In this document: piece after piece, positions 30,588 to 39,762 of the stretch
Layout: each line of letters begins with the position of its first letter
Numbering within the stretch: position 1 is the stretch's first letter
Assembly: GCA_032433765.1 (NCBI GenBank)
Contig: JAVIAB010000051.1
Coordinates: 52,871,328-52,935,327 of the forward strand
Length of the DNA: 64,000 nucleotides
Reading direction: 5' to 3'
Source: Megaustenia siamemsis
Lineage: Eukaryota > Mollusca > Gastropoda > Stylommatophora > Ariophantidae
Made by a program: the position numbers and the translations under genes
The notes under the pieces: generated by a model
Databases searched by the model: none
What the model saw: only the letters and a program-made list of their open reading frames with translations
What the model was told of the DNA's origin: nothing

Positions 30588-32190
30588 TGAAGTGATGCAG
30601 TGTTGAAGTGATGCAGTGTTGAAGCGATGCAGTGTTGAAGTGATGCGGTGTTGAAGTGATGCGGTGTTGAAGTGATGCGGTGTTGAAGTGATGCAGTGTT
30701 GAAGTGATACGGTGTTGAAATGAAGTGGCGTTTACATTGTTGAAGTAACGCGGTGTTTAAATGATGTGGCGTTGAAGTAACGCGTTGTTTAAGTGATGTG
30801 GTGTTGAAGTAACGCGGTGTTTAAATGATGTGGTGTTGAAGTAACGCGTTGTTTAAGTGATGCGATATTGAAGTGATGTGGTGTTGAAGTGATGTGGTGT
30901 TGAAGTGATGTGGTGTTGAAGTGATGTGGTGTTGAAGTGATGTGGTGTTGTAGTGATGTGGTGTTTATGTGATGCGATATTGAAGTGATGTTGTGTTGAA
31001 GTGATGTGATGTTGAAGTGATGTGGTGTTGAAGTGATGCAGTGTTTATGTGATGCGATATTGAAGTGATGTGGTGTTGAAGTGATGTGGTGTTGAAGTGA
31101 TGTGGTGTTGCAGTGATGTGGTGTTGAAGTGATGTGGTGCTGAAGTAATGCAGTGTTTATGTGATGCGATATTGAAGTGATGTGGTGTTGAAGTGATGTG
31201 GTGTTGAAGTGATGTGGTGTTGCAGTGATGTGGTGTTGAAGTAACGCGTTGTTTAAGTGATGTGGTGTTGAAGTAACGCGGTGTTTAAATGATGTGGTGT
31301 TGAAGTAACGCGTTGTTTAAGTGATGTGGTGTTTAAGTGATGTGGTGTTGAAGTGATGTGGTGTTGAAGTAACGCGTTGTTTAAGTGATGTGGTGTTGAA
31401 GTGATGTGGTGTTGAAGTGATGTGGTGTTGAAGTAACGCGTTGTATAAGTGATGTGGTGTTGAAGTAACGCGTTGTTTAAGTGATGTGGTGTTGAAGTGA
31501 TGTGGTGTTGAAGGGATGTGGTGTTGAAGTGATGTGGTGTTGAAGTAACGCGTTGTTTAAGTGATGTGGGGTTGAAGTAACGCGTTGTTTAAGTGATGTG
31601 GTGTTGAAGTGATGTGGTGTTGAAATGATGTGGTGTTGAAGTGATGTGGTGTTGAAGTGATGTGGTGTTGAAGTAACACGTTGTTTATGTGATGTGGTGT
31701 TGAAGTGATGTGGTGTTGAAGTGATGTGGTGTTGAAGTAATGTGGTGTTTATGTGATGCGATATTGAAGTGATGTGGTGTTGAAGTGATGTGGTGTTGAA
31801 GTGATGTGGTGTTGAAGTGATGTGGTGTTGTAGTGATGTGGTGTTTATGTGATGCGATATTGAAGTGATGTGGTGTTGAAGTGATGTGGTGTTGAAGTGA
31901 TGTGGTGTTGAAGTGATGTGGTGTTGAAGTGATGCAGTGTTTATGTGATGCGATATTGAAGTGGTGTGGTGTTGAAGTGATGTGGTGCTGAAGTAATGCA
32001 GTGTTTATGTGATGCGATATTGAAGTGATGTGGTGTTGACATTGTTAACGTAATGCGGTGTTTAAGTGATGAGGTGTTGAAGTGATGTGGTGTTGAAATG
32101 ATGTGTTGTAATGGTGTGATTTTAAAAGTGATGCAGTGTTGAAGTGATGGGATGTATCATTGTTGAAGTGATGCGGTTTTGAAATATATG
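30588..32190. repeat. 16-bp minisatellite, left arm (about 100 copies)
   Basis: The unit ttgaagtgatgtggtg with variants (taacgcgttgtttaag, tttatgtgatgcgata) is arranged in recurrent blocks. It continues after 32685, so the LINE fragment between has split one array. Confidence 0.95.
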
Positions 32191-32199
32191 GTCCTTTTC

Positions 32200-32685
32200 G
32201 TCTCGTTAGACGGTCTAGTGGAGGCTATTGTGTGTTTTTGTCGAACAGTTTCTCTCGTGGCTAATTCTACCAATGTTTGACAAACACACACGACTACAGA
32301 TTGAACAAGTCAGGCCCACTGATCCACATGCTTTTCCATCTTTTTCATGAGTCTTTTCTCTTCTAAGTTTTGCCTTAGCAGTCTCAAATGATGTTATACC
32401 GTTCCTTAAACATGCTCTCCATGATGTGCGATCACTAGCCAGATGTTCCCAGTCATTTTCACAGATGGAGAAGTCATGCTTGGATGATTTGCAGATATCT
32501 CTATGTTGTAGTTTAGGTCTGCCGATTTGTCTTTTTCCGTGTGTTAGTTCGCCTTATGGTATTTGCCTGGGGATGCGTTTTTCTTCCGTTCGCTGGACGT
32601 GCCCCTGTCATCTTAGTCTTCGACATCTGAGCATCGACAAGATTGTTCGTGTCTTAGCACGCTGCAGGACAGTAAAGTTTGTTAT
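32200..32685 (-). pseudogene. LINE ORF2 C-terminus with C2HC zinc-finger-like end, inserted in the 16-bp array
   Basis: The minus strand reads GHVQRTEEKRIPRQI, stop, GELTHGKRQIGRPKLQHRDI, then DWEHLASDRTSWRACLRNG, FETAKAKLRREKTHEKD, and finally CSICSRVCLSNIGRISHERN followed by C, before a TAG at 32215-32217. The order matches LINEs whose ORF2 ends in 'GHV.R......GK...G.P..R..D ... W...A.dR..WR ... C2H2-like finger'. The finger spacing is C-x2-C-x12-H-x3-C. About 112 codons after the internal stop remain open, so decay is modest. No other family copy with this end is present in the window. Confidence 0.8.
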
Positions 32686-33172
32686 TATGTTGATGTGATG
32701 CCGTGTTGAAATGATGTGGTGTTGAAGTGATGTTCTGTTGAAGTGAAGCTCTGTTGAAGGGATGCGGTATAGAAGTAATGCGGTGTTGAAATGATGTGGT
32801 GTTGAAGTTATGCTCCGTTGAAGTGATGCTGTGTTGAAGTGATGAGGTACTGAAGTGATGCTGTGTTGAAGTGATGTTCTGTTGAAGTGATGCTCTGTGA
32901 AGTGATGTGATGTTGAAATGTTGTAATGTTGAAATGATCTGGTGTTGAAGTGATGCGGTGTTGAAGTGATGTGTTTTGAACTGATGTGTTTTGAACTGAT
33001 GCGGTATTGAAGTGTTGTGGTGTTGAAGTGATGCTCTCTTGAAGTGATGCGGTATTGAAGTGTTGCGGTATTGAAGTGTTGTGGCGTTGAAGTGATGCTC
33101 TCTTGAAGTGATGCGATATTTAAGTGTTGTGGTGTTGAAGTGATGCTCTCTTGAAGCGATACAGTATTGAAG
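32686..33172. repeat. 16-bp minisatellite, right arm
   Basis: Continuation of the 30588-32190 array with more diverged units (gttgaagtgatgctct; tattgaagtgttgtgg). The minus strand has a 180-codon Ser/His/Thr-rich open frame that is a by-product. Confidence 0.9.
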
Positions 33173-34059
33173 TGAATATGTTAGACCGAAAGGCACAGAT
33201 ACAACCGTTTGTTGTGAGTCAACAGTGCATCATTTAGCGTCCCTAAAGGCGGGCGGACAATAAATGGGAATGGTCTAAGGACCATTGCTACAGATGAGAT
33301 TAAATTGGTTGAAAAATAAATTGTAGAATGCATTAACAGCGAGTAACAACGGTGGTCCCTTTCACCTATTGTGGTCTGGCATGTTGAAATTTAATACTCC
33401 ACTTATCTACACACATCGTCACGGGATATCCCTAAACACAGTGTGTCCGTGAGTGTTTTCTCTGTCCCCTCTCTCCATTTGTCCCAGTTGTAGATCAATA
33501 ATAAAATAATTTGTTTGCCAAAAGTTGATCCAGCATGTCCGTCCAGAATATCTAAACGGTGCACAGCAGTATATCAGTGATGCTTTAGCTAGTATGTTCA
33601 TTTCAGAAATATAGCATATATTATTTTTTTTACAGCAGATAAAGTTTATTTGAAGGGTCATTAGCAATAGATTTGAAGGGAAAGTTTGAGCAATATTTAT
33701 GGCTACCAATTCATATTTATCAGCTAAAGGCTTCTAATATTTGCCCATAAGCACTGATGTTCTGACACCATCATTTTCGCTTATTACGCCAGAAATTAAA
33801 ATTTTCTTGTGTGATCTCATAAAATGAAATCACTTCCATTAAATATTATTTTAATAATAAGAGAAATGTAACAAGGCTGAATGTATTTTTAATAATAAGA
33901 GAAATGTAACAGGGCTGAAGGTATTTTCACCTTGAACTCTACACAATGTCTAGGATCAGAGCTAAATTACCACCTTGGAATAAAGCAAACACTAAAGTTA
34001 CTATAACAAACAGCGAGAACACTCAAAACCCACATGTTAGTATCAAGATGGACAGACAA
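33173..34059. other. Unassigned; contains one 2-copy repeat
   Basis: ttttaataataagagaaatg (plus taaca) occurs twice in tandem at about 33849-33915. The remainder shows no recognisable frame or repeat. Confidence 0.5.
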
Positions 34060-34440
34060 AGAGTTCAATAATATAGTTATCTTGAACATGCTTAGCGACT
34101 GATGGAAGAGACGAGACACAAATAATTAAAGGAATGAGAATGGCAAAAATAATCTTAAAACATGAAATATATATTCACGTAAAAAGTAAATAAGGCCAAA
34201 ACTAAATCTTAGAAAAATAAAGTCCTATATTTAAGCAGCATTCCTGTATTGTGCAGAAACATTTACAAGAAATAAGAAAATACGCAATAAAGCTGAAGCT
34301 CTTGAAGTGTGGATTTTCTAGAAGAATGTGAAGACTTGGGTGGACAAACGAAAACAAATAATGAAATTCTGAAACGGTTGAAAATGAAGAAAGAACGATT
34401 AGCACAAGTAATACAAGAGAAGTGATTTCTTTAGGCATAT
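34060..34440 (+). pseudogene. Heavily decayed LINE ORF2 fragment
   Basis: Broken frames give RDETQIIKGMRMAKIIL, then AEALEVWIF-like coding around 34290-34320, then TNNEILKRLKMKKERLAQV. This is the order 'R.RI..AK......LK.YV...L.Y..E.W......k.leA.e.W..RR.lRi.W......EIL.R.' of the LINEs here. Many stops. Confidence 0.5.
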
Positions 34441-34689
34441 AACAATTACTGAATTTATTTATTTGTTTATGTCTCTTTACGACTGATGACTGCTCCTTTC
34501 TAGTATACACTCGACCCTTAACAGAAAGTTGTGGGTGAGTTCTAAGGGAAGACTTGCTGTTCTCGTAGAAGTTAGCAATTATACAACATAATTCAATAAC
34601 ACTTTTACTATCTTAGAGTCCAGTAGCGTAATGGTTATGCTTCTAGTTTAATGATTAAATTCAGTGAACTGTGTCTCTTTAACAGTCCC

Positions 34690-34880
34690 AGTAACAGTAG
34701 ACACAATAACCTGCTAAAAGTCATGGAAAAATACCTGGTCAACGAAGCAGACTAAACTGGATTGCCAACAAGAGATGAACAGAAGAACTTAAGACATCGT
34801 GCAACATCAAGGTAAAATGGCGCTCTACAGTTGCCAACCTTTCATGCGGAGGGGTCATCGCATCAAGATGCACAGAGATG
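34690..34880 (+). mobile_element. LINE tail, related to family B
   Basis: acatcaaggtaaaatggcgc, ctctacagttgccaaccttt and catgcggaggggtcatcgca match the C-terminal 'VKWRSxVANLxCGG' end of family B, followed by a dispersed segment (34830-35030). Confidence 0.6.
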
Positions 34881-35030
34881 CGAAGCTGCTGTAAAGCTGA
34901 TGACAATAATGATAATTTTAAAAAAAAGAGAAAAAAGTGGTATGGTAACAGCTTTATGTAGGTGAGAAACAAAAGAAAAGTCGAACGACGTTTGATCAAG
35001 TTGGCCTTCAGCTAGAACAATAAAAAAGAA
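34830..35030 (+). repeat. Dispersed repeat with GGCC/GAAACGTCG motif, copy 1
   Basis: cacagagatgcgaagctgct, tggtatggtaacagctttat and gtcgaacgacgtttgatcaa recur in reverse orientation at 39060-39255, and the last part also at 35712-35830. It may be the 3' untranslated tail of a LINE or a separate short element. Confidence 0.7.
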
Positions 35031-35031
35031 C

Positions 35032-35033
<2 letters not shown>

Positions 35034-35069
<36 letters not shown>
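35034..35069. repeat. (TA)n microsatellite
   Basis: Uninterrupted TA repeat. Confidence 0.97.
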
Positions 35070-35071
<2 letters not shown>

Positions 35072-35215
35072 TCTTCTTCTGCGATCATGGCTCATTCAGA
35101 GTAGGATTCCGGACTTTCTTATGAAGTTTCCTATGAAGCTGTATGTAGGAGGCCCGTAAACCGTTGTCGTGTTGAGCAACATTATGCTCTTATTATGCAA
35201 CAAACATTAAACCCA

Positions 35216-35239
35216 AATATATATATATATATATATATA
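35216..35239. repeat. (AT)n microsatellite
   Basis: Uninterrupted AT repeat. The 145 bp between this and the preceding TA run has no recognised content. Confidence 0.95.
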
Positions 35240-35274
35240 AAGTTGTGTTTGTCATGATTATTCGTTATTTTTTT

Positions 35275-35602
35275 AAAGTTCCATGGACAGCTAAAAAGAC
35301 CAAATGAGAAAGTTCTCAAAGAGGCCAACACAAAAAGGGAGCTCTTAAAAAAACATCAGAAAGAAGCAATCAACATTTTTCGGGCACATCATGAGAAGAG
35401 GAAAGTTGGAATACTTGGTTACAACTGGTAAAATAAAAGAAAAGAATGATCGCGGACGACAAAGAGAGAAAATACTGGATAGCTTGGTGTCATGGCATGG
35501 AAAACAGTCAACAACAGAACTCATACGATGCATTGTGGATAGAAGATTGTGGAAGGACATGATCGCCAACGCCAACCGGTACGGCACATGATGATGATGA
35601 TG
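35275..35602 (+). pseudogene. LINE family A ORF2 C-terminus with (ATG)n tail
   Basis: Best preserved family A tail: the frame 35391-35591 reads MRRGKLEYLVTTGKIKEKND, then RGRQREKILDSLVSWHGKQS and RRLWKDMIANANRYGT, stop. A gatgatgatgatgat tail follows. The upstream part (35281-35340, tggacagctaaaaagaccaa) encodes the 'W.TAKKTN' segment in another frame. Confidence 0.85.
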
Positions 35603-35620
35603 ATATATATATATATATAA
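35603..35620. repeat. (AT)n microsatellite
   Basis: A short AT run directly after the LINE's ATG tail. Confidence 0.9.
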
Positions 35621-35711
35621 GGATATACACAGAAATCTAACTACATGGCGATAATATAATATAAGATAATAATATAGAAAGATTATTTGTATTTTTATTT
35701 TTTATTTATTG

Positions 35712-35830
35712 TTCCAACTGAAGGCCTACTTGACCGAAACGTCGTTCGACTTTTGTTTTGTTTCTCACCAACGTAAAGCCATACCACTTTTTTCTCCCTT
35801 TCACGCGAAAACAGCAAAAGATGTAGCAGC
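35712..35830 (-). repeat. Dispersed repeat with GGCC/GAAACGTCG motif, copy 2
   Basis: ttgttccaactgaaggccta, cttgaccgaaacgtcgttcg and acttttgttttgtttctcac are the reverse complement of 34940-35030. The match fades after about 35800. Confidence 0.75.
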
Positions 35831-36165
35831 TGTTGTGATCAGCGTAACAAGATATGCAGAGCTTAGGATGCCGCCGAATAGTGCCGGTAGCACCGCGATA
35901 CACAAGGGATGGATGGTTCCTGGGAGGAATTGATCGTCTACGTCACAGCACACGACAGCAGATGATGAGATTAAATGCCAGACGCTTTCTTCTAGAATGT
36001 TTTTAGTCGTTTCCGCTGTTTAATTCCATATATGCGACATTTATGTAGTTTAATTTGTCAATGGACAATTTAGTCTTTACTCTTGAGCTTTCAGCAGAAA
36101 AATGGAACAAAGAACAATCTGAATACACATGAATATTGTATATGTTAATGTATAAGTAATATTAT
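35831..36165. other. Unassigned spacer
   Basis: Nothing recognised. Confidence 0.5.
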
Positions 36166-36355
36166 TTTGTAGGAAGGAAGGACATAAGAAAGGAAGGAAG
36201 GATAGAGGGAGGGAGGGAGGAAGGAAGGAAGGGAGGAAGGAAGGGATGAAGGAAGGAAGGGAGGGAGGGAGGGAGGGAGGGAGGAAGGGAGGGAGGGAGG
36301 GAGGGAGGGAGGGAGGGAGGGAGGGAGGGAGGGAGGGAGGGAGGGAGGAAGGAAA
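36166..36355. repeat. (GGGA/GGAA)n tract
   Basis: Purine-only repeat on the + strand. From about 36257 to 36345 it is nearly pure GGGA, which has the G-run spacing required for G-quadruplex formation (inference). The minus strand encodes poly-PPSL. Confidence 0.96.
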
Positions 36356-36357
36356 AC

Positions 36358-36800
36358 TTAATCAATCAATCAAAGCCCTTTAGACCCCTTTATTGGACCA
36401 TAGGTTACGAACAAAGTCTCTCCATCCATTACTATTCTTCGACATTTTCTTTACGTCTCTCCAGTTTAAGCTAATGGAGTGTTTTCATGACTTTCTTCTC
36501 CATATATTTATGGCTTTTTCTTTACCTGTGGGTTGCACGATAGTGACTGTTTTGCTATGCTCACACCAGGTTTTCCTTTTATCAAGTTCATCTCCATTTT
36601 CTATTTATTAATTGGTTCCTCGACTGTCTATTGTCTTTTATCTTTCCCATGTATGTTCATGTCTGGCCTTGTCAGATCATCTGATATTCACAATTGTCCT
36701 CAAACAATTTACAAGTGCTTGTAGTTTTTGCTTATTTGTATAATTCAATATCCATGTTTCTGAGCCATATAAGAGAACTCTTACAATTATAGTTTGTTCG
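36358..36800 (-). pseudogene. LINE ORF2 C-terminus with (TTGA)n tail
   Basis: Minus strand, broken frames in order: VLLYGSETWILNYTNKQKLQ, CLRTIVNIR, SDKARHEHTWER, then NWRDVKKMSKNSNGWRDFVR followed by NLWSNKGV, stop. The 3' end is an attgattgattaa simple-sequence tail, typical of RTE-like elements. It directly abuts the dispersed repeat at 36801. Confidence 0.7.
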
Positions 36801-36905
36801 AAGGCCCCGGTATCACTGCAAACGAATGAAAATCCATAATTGCTCAACCGTTCGTGCCAGTGGAAACATCCGCATTAACATTTCATCCAATATCTAAAGA
36901 AATGC
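36801..36905. mobile_element. Copy of the short dispersed element at 27902-28051
   Basis: aaggccccggtatcactgca, aatccataattgctcaaccg and cgtgccagtggaaacatccg match with a few changes. No flanking duplication seen here. Confidence 0.7.
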
Positions 36906-37083
36906 TGCTGCATTTCCTCATCATAGCAAACACAGCACACGTCAAAAGACATATGGCGTATCAGCACCGAAAGTGAACACTGCTGAACTGTCCTTCGTCA
37001 TACGATTCATCGTTAACTGTTACATTTGTATTAAATAGTATTATCTTAGATAAACAAAAGTAAATAAAATATTTATAATATAA
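36906..37083. other. Unassigned spacer
   Basis: Nothing recognised. Confidence 0.5.
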
Positions 37084-37319
37084 AAAAGTAAAATGCCCCC
37101 GTCACGCCAACGGTGTTAGTGACCATACATTTTACAGACCTTCGGCACATGATTTTTGGGGTAATGTGGTCGGTATTACGCCCGTGCCGCTTTACTTCCC
37201 CAGAAAAAAAATCCGGTACCCATTTAAGGCTGGTGAACCCAGAAGCCGTCGGTTGGGATCGAACCCTACCTCTTGTCCTTTGTAGTCCAGTTCACTAACC
37301 ACTGAGCTATCGCGGCTCC
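37084..37319 (-). mobile_element. tRNA-derived SINE family 1, nearly full length
   Basis: Minus-strand copy with a complete head (ctgagctatcgcggctccc), A-box and B-box, body and 3' end. About 15 bp of the 'cacttggcgtatagggaata' tail segment is deleted. No clear duplication. Confidence 0.93.
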
Positions 37320-38147
37320 CATTTCTAACATACAATAGTCCATATTAGATTAAAAGCTAACATATAAGACACATTAGTGTGTATAAGTGATAGTCTGCAA
37401 TCACAAGATGAAGGATTAGGAGCGTTATTAAAATCATAAGACATACAAATAATGTTAATGTTAGCTTTTCATTAAAAATGAGTATTTTTCTTCAAAATTT
37501 GAAATTTTCATTTTTTGGGTGATGCGAGGACGTGTTAAACAGAAGGTTCGGATGTTACCGAGGTAGGGCTCAACAGTAATGATACACATTGAAAAATGAG
37601 TCAAATTCCGTTATTCGAACAAAATTCAATCTACGAATATGTTCGACATGCGGGTTGCACGATTAGGGAACACTTTTTTTTCCTTCAAAGAAAAAATGTA
37701 ATGTATATTAATCAGTTACAGACCGCAGGTGATGTATTTCATCAGCTACAATAATACACTTGAAACTTCCAATTCTATTTTTGGCCAAGGTTTGTATGCT
37801 GTCAATGAGAAACATGTCTATGGTTTTAAAGTAAATTCTTTTAATGGTGTGACTATAGTACAACAAACATAAGTTAGAAAAGTAAGTAAAAACGTTATTA
37901 GACGCCAAGAATTTTTAAAATTTTAATTCTGGAACCGCGTGAGCTTTGAGATAAACCAAATACTGTTCTAACTCCGAGGCGATGTAGAAAACCCACTCCA
38001 GTTTTAACTAGAAAATGTACGCATTCATAGTTGTACGAATAGAGAGGCACGAGAACCGGGGTTCCACTCTTACTCTTCCTATACTTTTGCAATTATTATT
38101 CCAATCAATTTGAGAGTTTTTCAATTTTGAAAAATAAGCTAATGATA
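37320..38147. other. Unassigned, AT-rich
   Basis: Frames at 37708-37908 and 37898-38092 (minus) show no family motif. Confidence 0.45.
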
Positions 38148-38335
38148 AAGTTGACTTTGGTCACCTAATTGTTCAGTTAACAGAAACAGAATGAGAACGT
38201 TGACTTTGGTCAACTAATTGTTCAGTTAACAGAAACAGAATGAGAGCACAGATTTTGATTACATACATGTCCGGTTAAATGACGTTAAATTATAATATTG
38301 ATTTCCTTCCTTGATTGTTCAGTTAAAAGGAACGA
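38148..38335. repeat. ~49-bp repeat, two good and two decayed copies
   Basis: ttgactttggtcacctaatt and gttcagttaacagaaacaga repeat at 38150 and 38199. Two weaker copies follow (gattttgattacatacatgt; tccttgattgttcagttaaa). Confidence 0.75.
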
Positions 38336-38403
38336 AAAAAGAATGCTGATTTTGTAATCACATAATTATTGGGATAATAAAAACAAAAGACAAGATATCA
38401 ATG

Positions 38404-38667
38404 GGAGCCGCGATAGCTCAGTGGTTAGTGAACTAGACTACAAAGGACAAGGGGTAGGGTTCGATTCCAACCGACGGCTTCCGGGTTCACCCAACCGTAA
38501 ATGGGTACCGGATTTTTTTTCTGGGAAAGTAAAGCGGGACGGCATGATATCGACCACATTACCCCACAAATCATGTGCTGAAGGTCTGTAAAATGTATGG
38601 TCACTAACACCATATTCCCTATACGCCACTTGGCGTGAAGGGGGCTCTTTACTCTCTTTATTTTTAA
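38404..38667 (+). mobile_element. tRNA-derived SINE family 1, full length, reference copy
   Basis: Complete element: head from ggagccgcgatagctcagtg (A-box tagctcagtggttagtg), B-box gggttcgattccaac, a 3' acceptor-like segment cggcttcc that can pair with gggagccg at the 5' end, the T-rich/body segments, and the end 'cttggcgtgaagggggctct'. The duplication aagatatcaatg (38392-38403) / aagatattaatg (38668-38679) has one mismatch. The internal Pol III boxes look usable. It best defines the family's length here (~264 bp). Confidence 0.95.
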
Positions 38668-38704
38668 AAGATATTAATGTGCAGCACAGATCTAGGTGAT
38701 CCGT

Positions 38705-38960
38705 TTAAAAGTAAGACGTTGATCTCTGGACATAAAGTTCCTGAGTTTGAATCCCACCACAGGCAGTGAGTTTTTATTTATTTTAAACCCGTGGTTTTCT
38801 CGTGGATTTACACTCTCTGTTCTGTTTTTGAAGTGAGATCAGATGTCTAACCCTCTCGGATAGTGACGAAACATAGGAATATCTGTATACACTCGAGCAC
38901 GGTAAAGAACTCTGGTTCAACTTTAGTTCATTCAGAAGGTGACCACGCTCTGGACTACAG
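38705..38960 (+). mobile_element. tRNA-derived SINE family 2
   Basis: Head with B-box 'gagtttgaatcccacc', then 'cgtggttttctcgtggattt', 'gagatcagatgtctaaccct' and 'ctcggatagtgacgaaaca', then 'cacggtaaagaactctggtt'. These follow the order of the minus-strand copies at 12000-12226 and 56690-56885. The A-box region is weak. Confidence 0.7.
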
Positions 38961-39059
38961 GGAAGTGTGACCTCTTTTTCTATTTCCCTTCTTGAGTGTC
39001 TAGTATATTATCACCATGTAGTTAAATGTGTGTACATATCCTTTTATATATTTTTGTGT

Positions 39060-39255
39060 TGTTTGTTGTTCCAGCTGAACGCTTACTTGGCCGAAACGTC
39101 GACTTTTGTTTTATTCATTACTATGTAAAGCTGTTACCATACCAATTTTTTTTAAATTGTTATTACCATCAACTTTACAGCAGCTTCGCATCTCTATGTA
39201 TCTTGGTGCATGTTGATGCCTTTACTCCGTTAAAGAGCTCTAGACCGTTTAGATT
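39060..39255 (-). repeat. Dispersed repeat with GGCC/GAAACGTCG motif, copy 3
   Basis: gttccagctgaacgcttact, tggccgaaacgtcgactttt and agcagcttcgcatctctatg are the reverse complement of 34830-35030, with an indel in the middle. Confidence 0.75.
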
Positions 39256-39334
39256 TGAAAATAAAAAGTCTAAAATGGCCGCGCTGTGACTAGATTGTTA
39301 AGCAAAATATCTACCCATGCTAAAGACGGATGTA

Positions 39335-39560
39335 TCGTGTCATCTTTAGGTTGCATGTCCTTTGTTGAATGATGCATTCACCACAGCCAGTCTGACAGAA
39401 TCTCTATCTCCAGCCAGATGTCCCACTTCTTCTGTTGTCATGTTCAAGGTCTCTTTGATGTTTTGAAACCACCGTCTTCTTGGTCTGCCCCGGATGCGTC
39501 GCCCACAAACCATGCCTTCAAAATTATTGTTCTTTCCAGCCCGCTGTCATGTTTTTGACG
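39335..39560 (-). pseudogene. LINE family F ORF2 C-terminus
   Basis: Minus strand: GHVKNMTAGWKEQ, then after a frame change GRRIRGRPRRRWFQNIKETL, NMTTEEVGHLAGDRDSVRLA, VVNASFNKGHAT and TAA. The last ~60 codons are intact. This end is the single-copy relative of the unit amplified at 50877-53015. Confidence 0.85.
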
Positions 39561-39708
39561 TGGCCACTAGTATTTTAATTTCGTCTGTAGAATTGTGTTT
39601 TGTGATGGTCGTTAGTCTCAAACACACCGATTTTTGCGTAAGTTAGCGACACAGCGCAACTACACCTACTTACCATGTGAATGCTAAGAAGAAGAATAAT
39701 GTGTAGCA
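39561..39708. other. Spacer before the LINE family C insertion
   Basis: gaagaagaataatgtgtagc near 39688 is repeated as gaagaagaatgtgtagcaga near 39757. Confidence 0.5.
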
Positions 39709-39762
39709 GAAAAGAAGATTTCTGTAGAAACAGCTAATATTTCGCGCAGATAAAAAGAAGAA

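Noticed and set aside
32654..33196. 180-codon minus frame rich in SLQHHNTS
   Set aside because: Arises from the 16-bp array; its start lies in spacer without motif.
38404..38490. Possible functional tRNA gene
   Set aside because: A- and B-boxes and acceptor-like pairing are present, but the sequence is the head of a repeated SINE with target-site duplication, and the anticodon arm does not fold convincingly.
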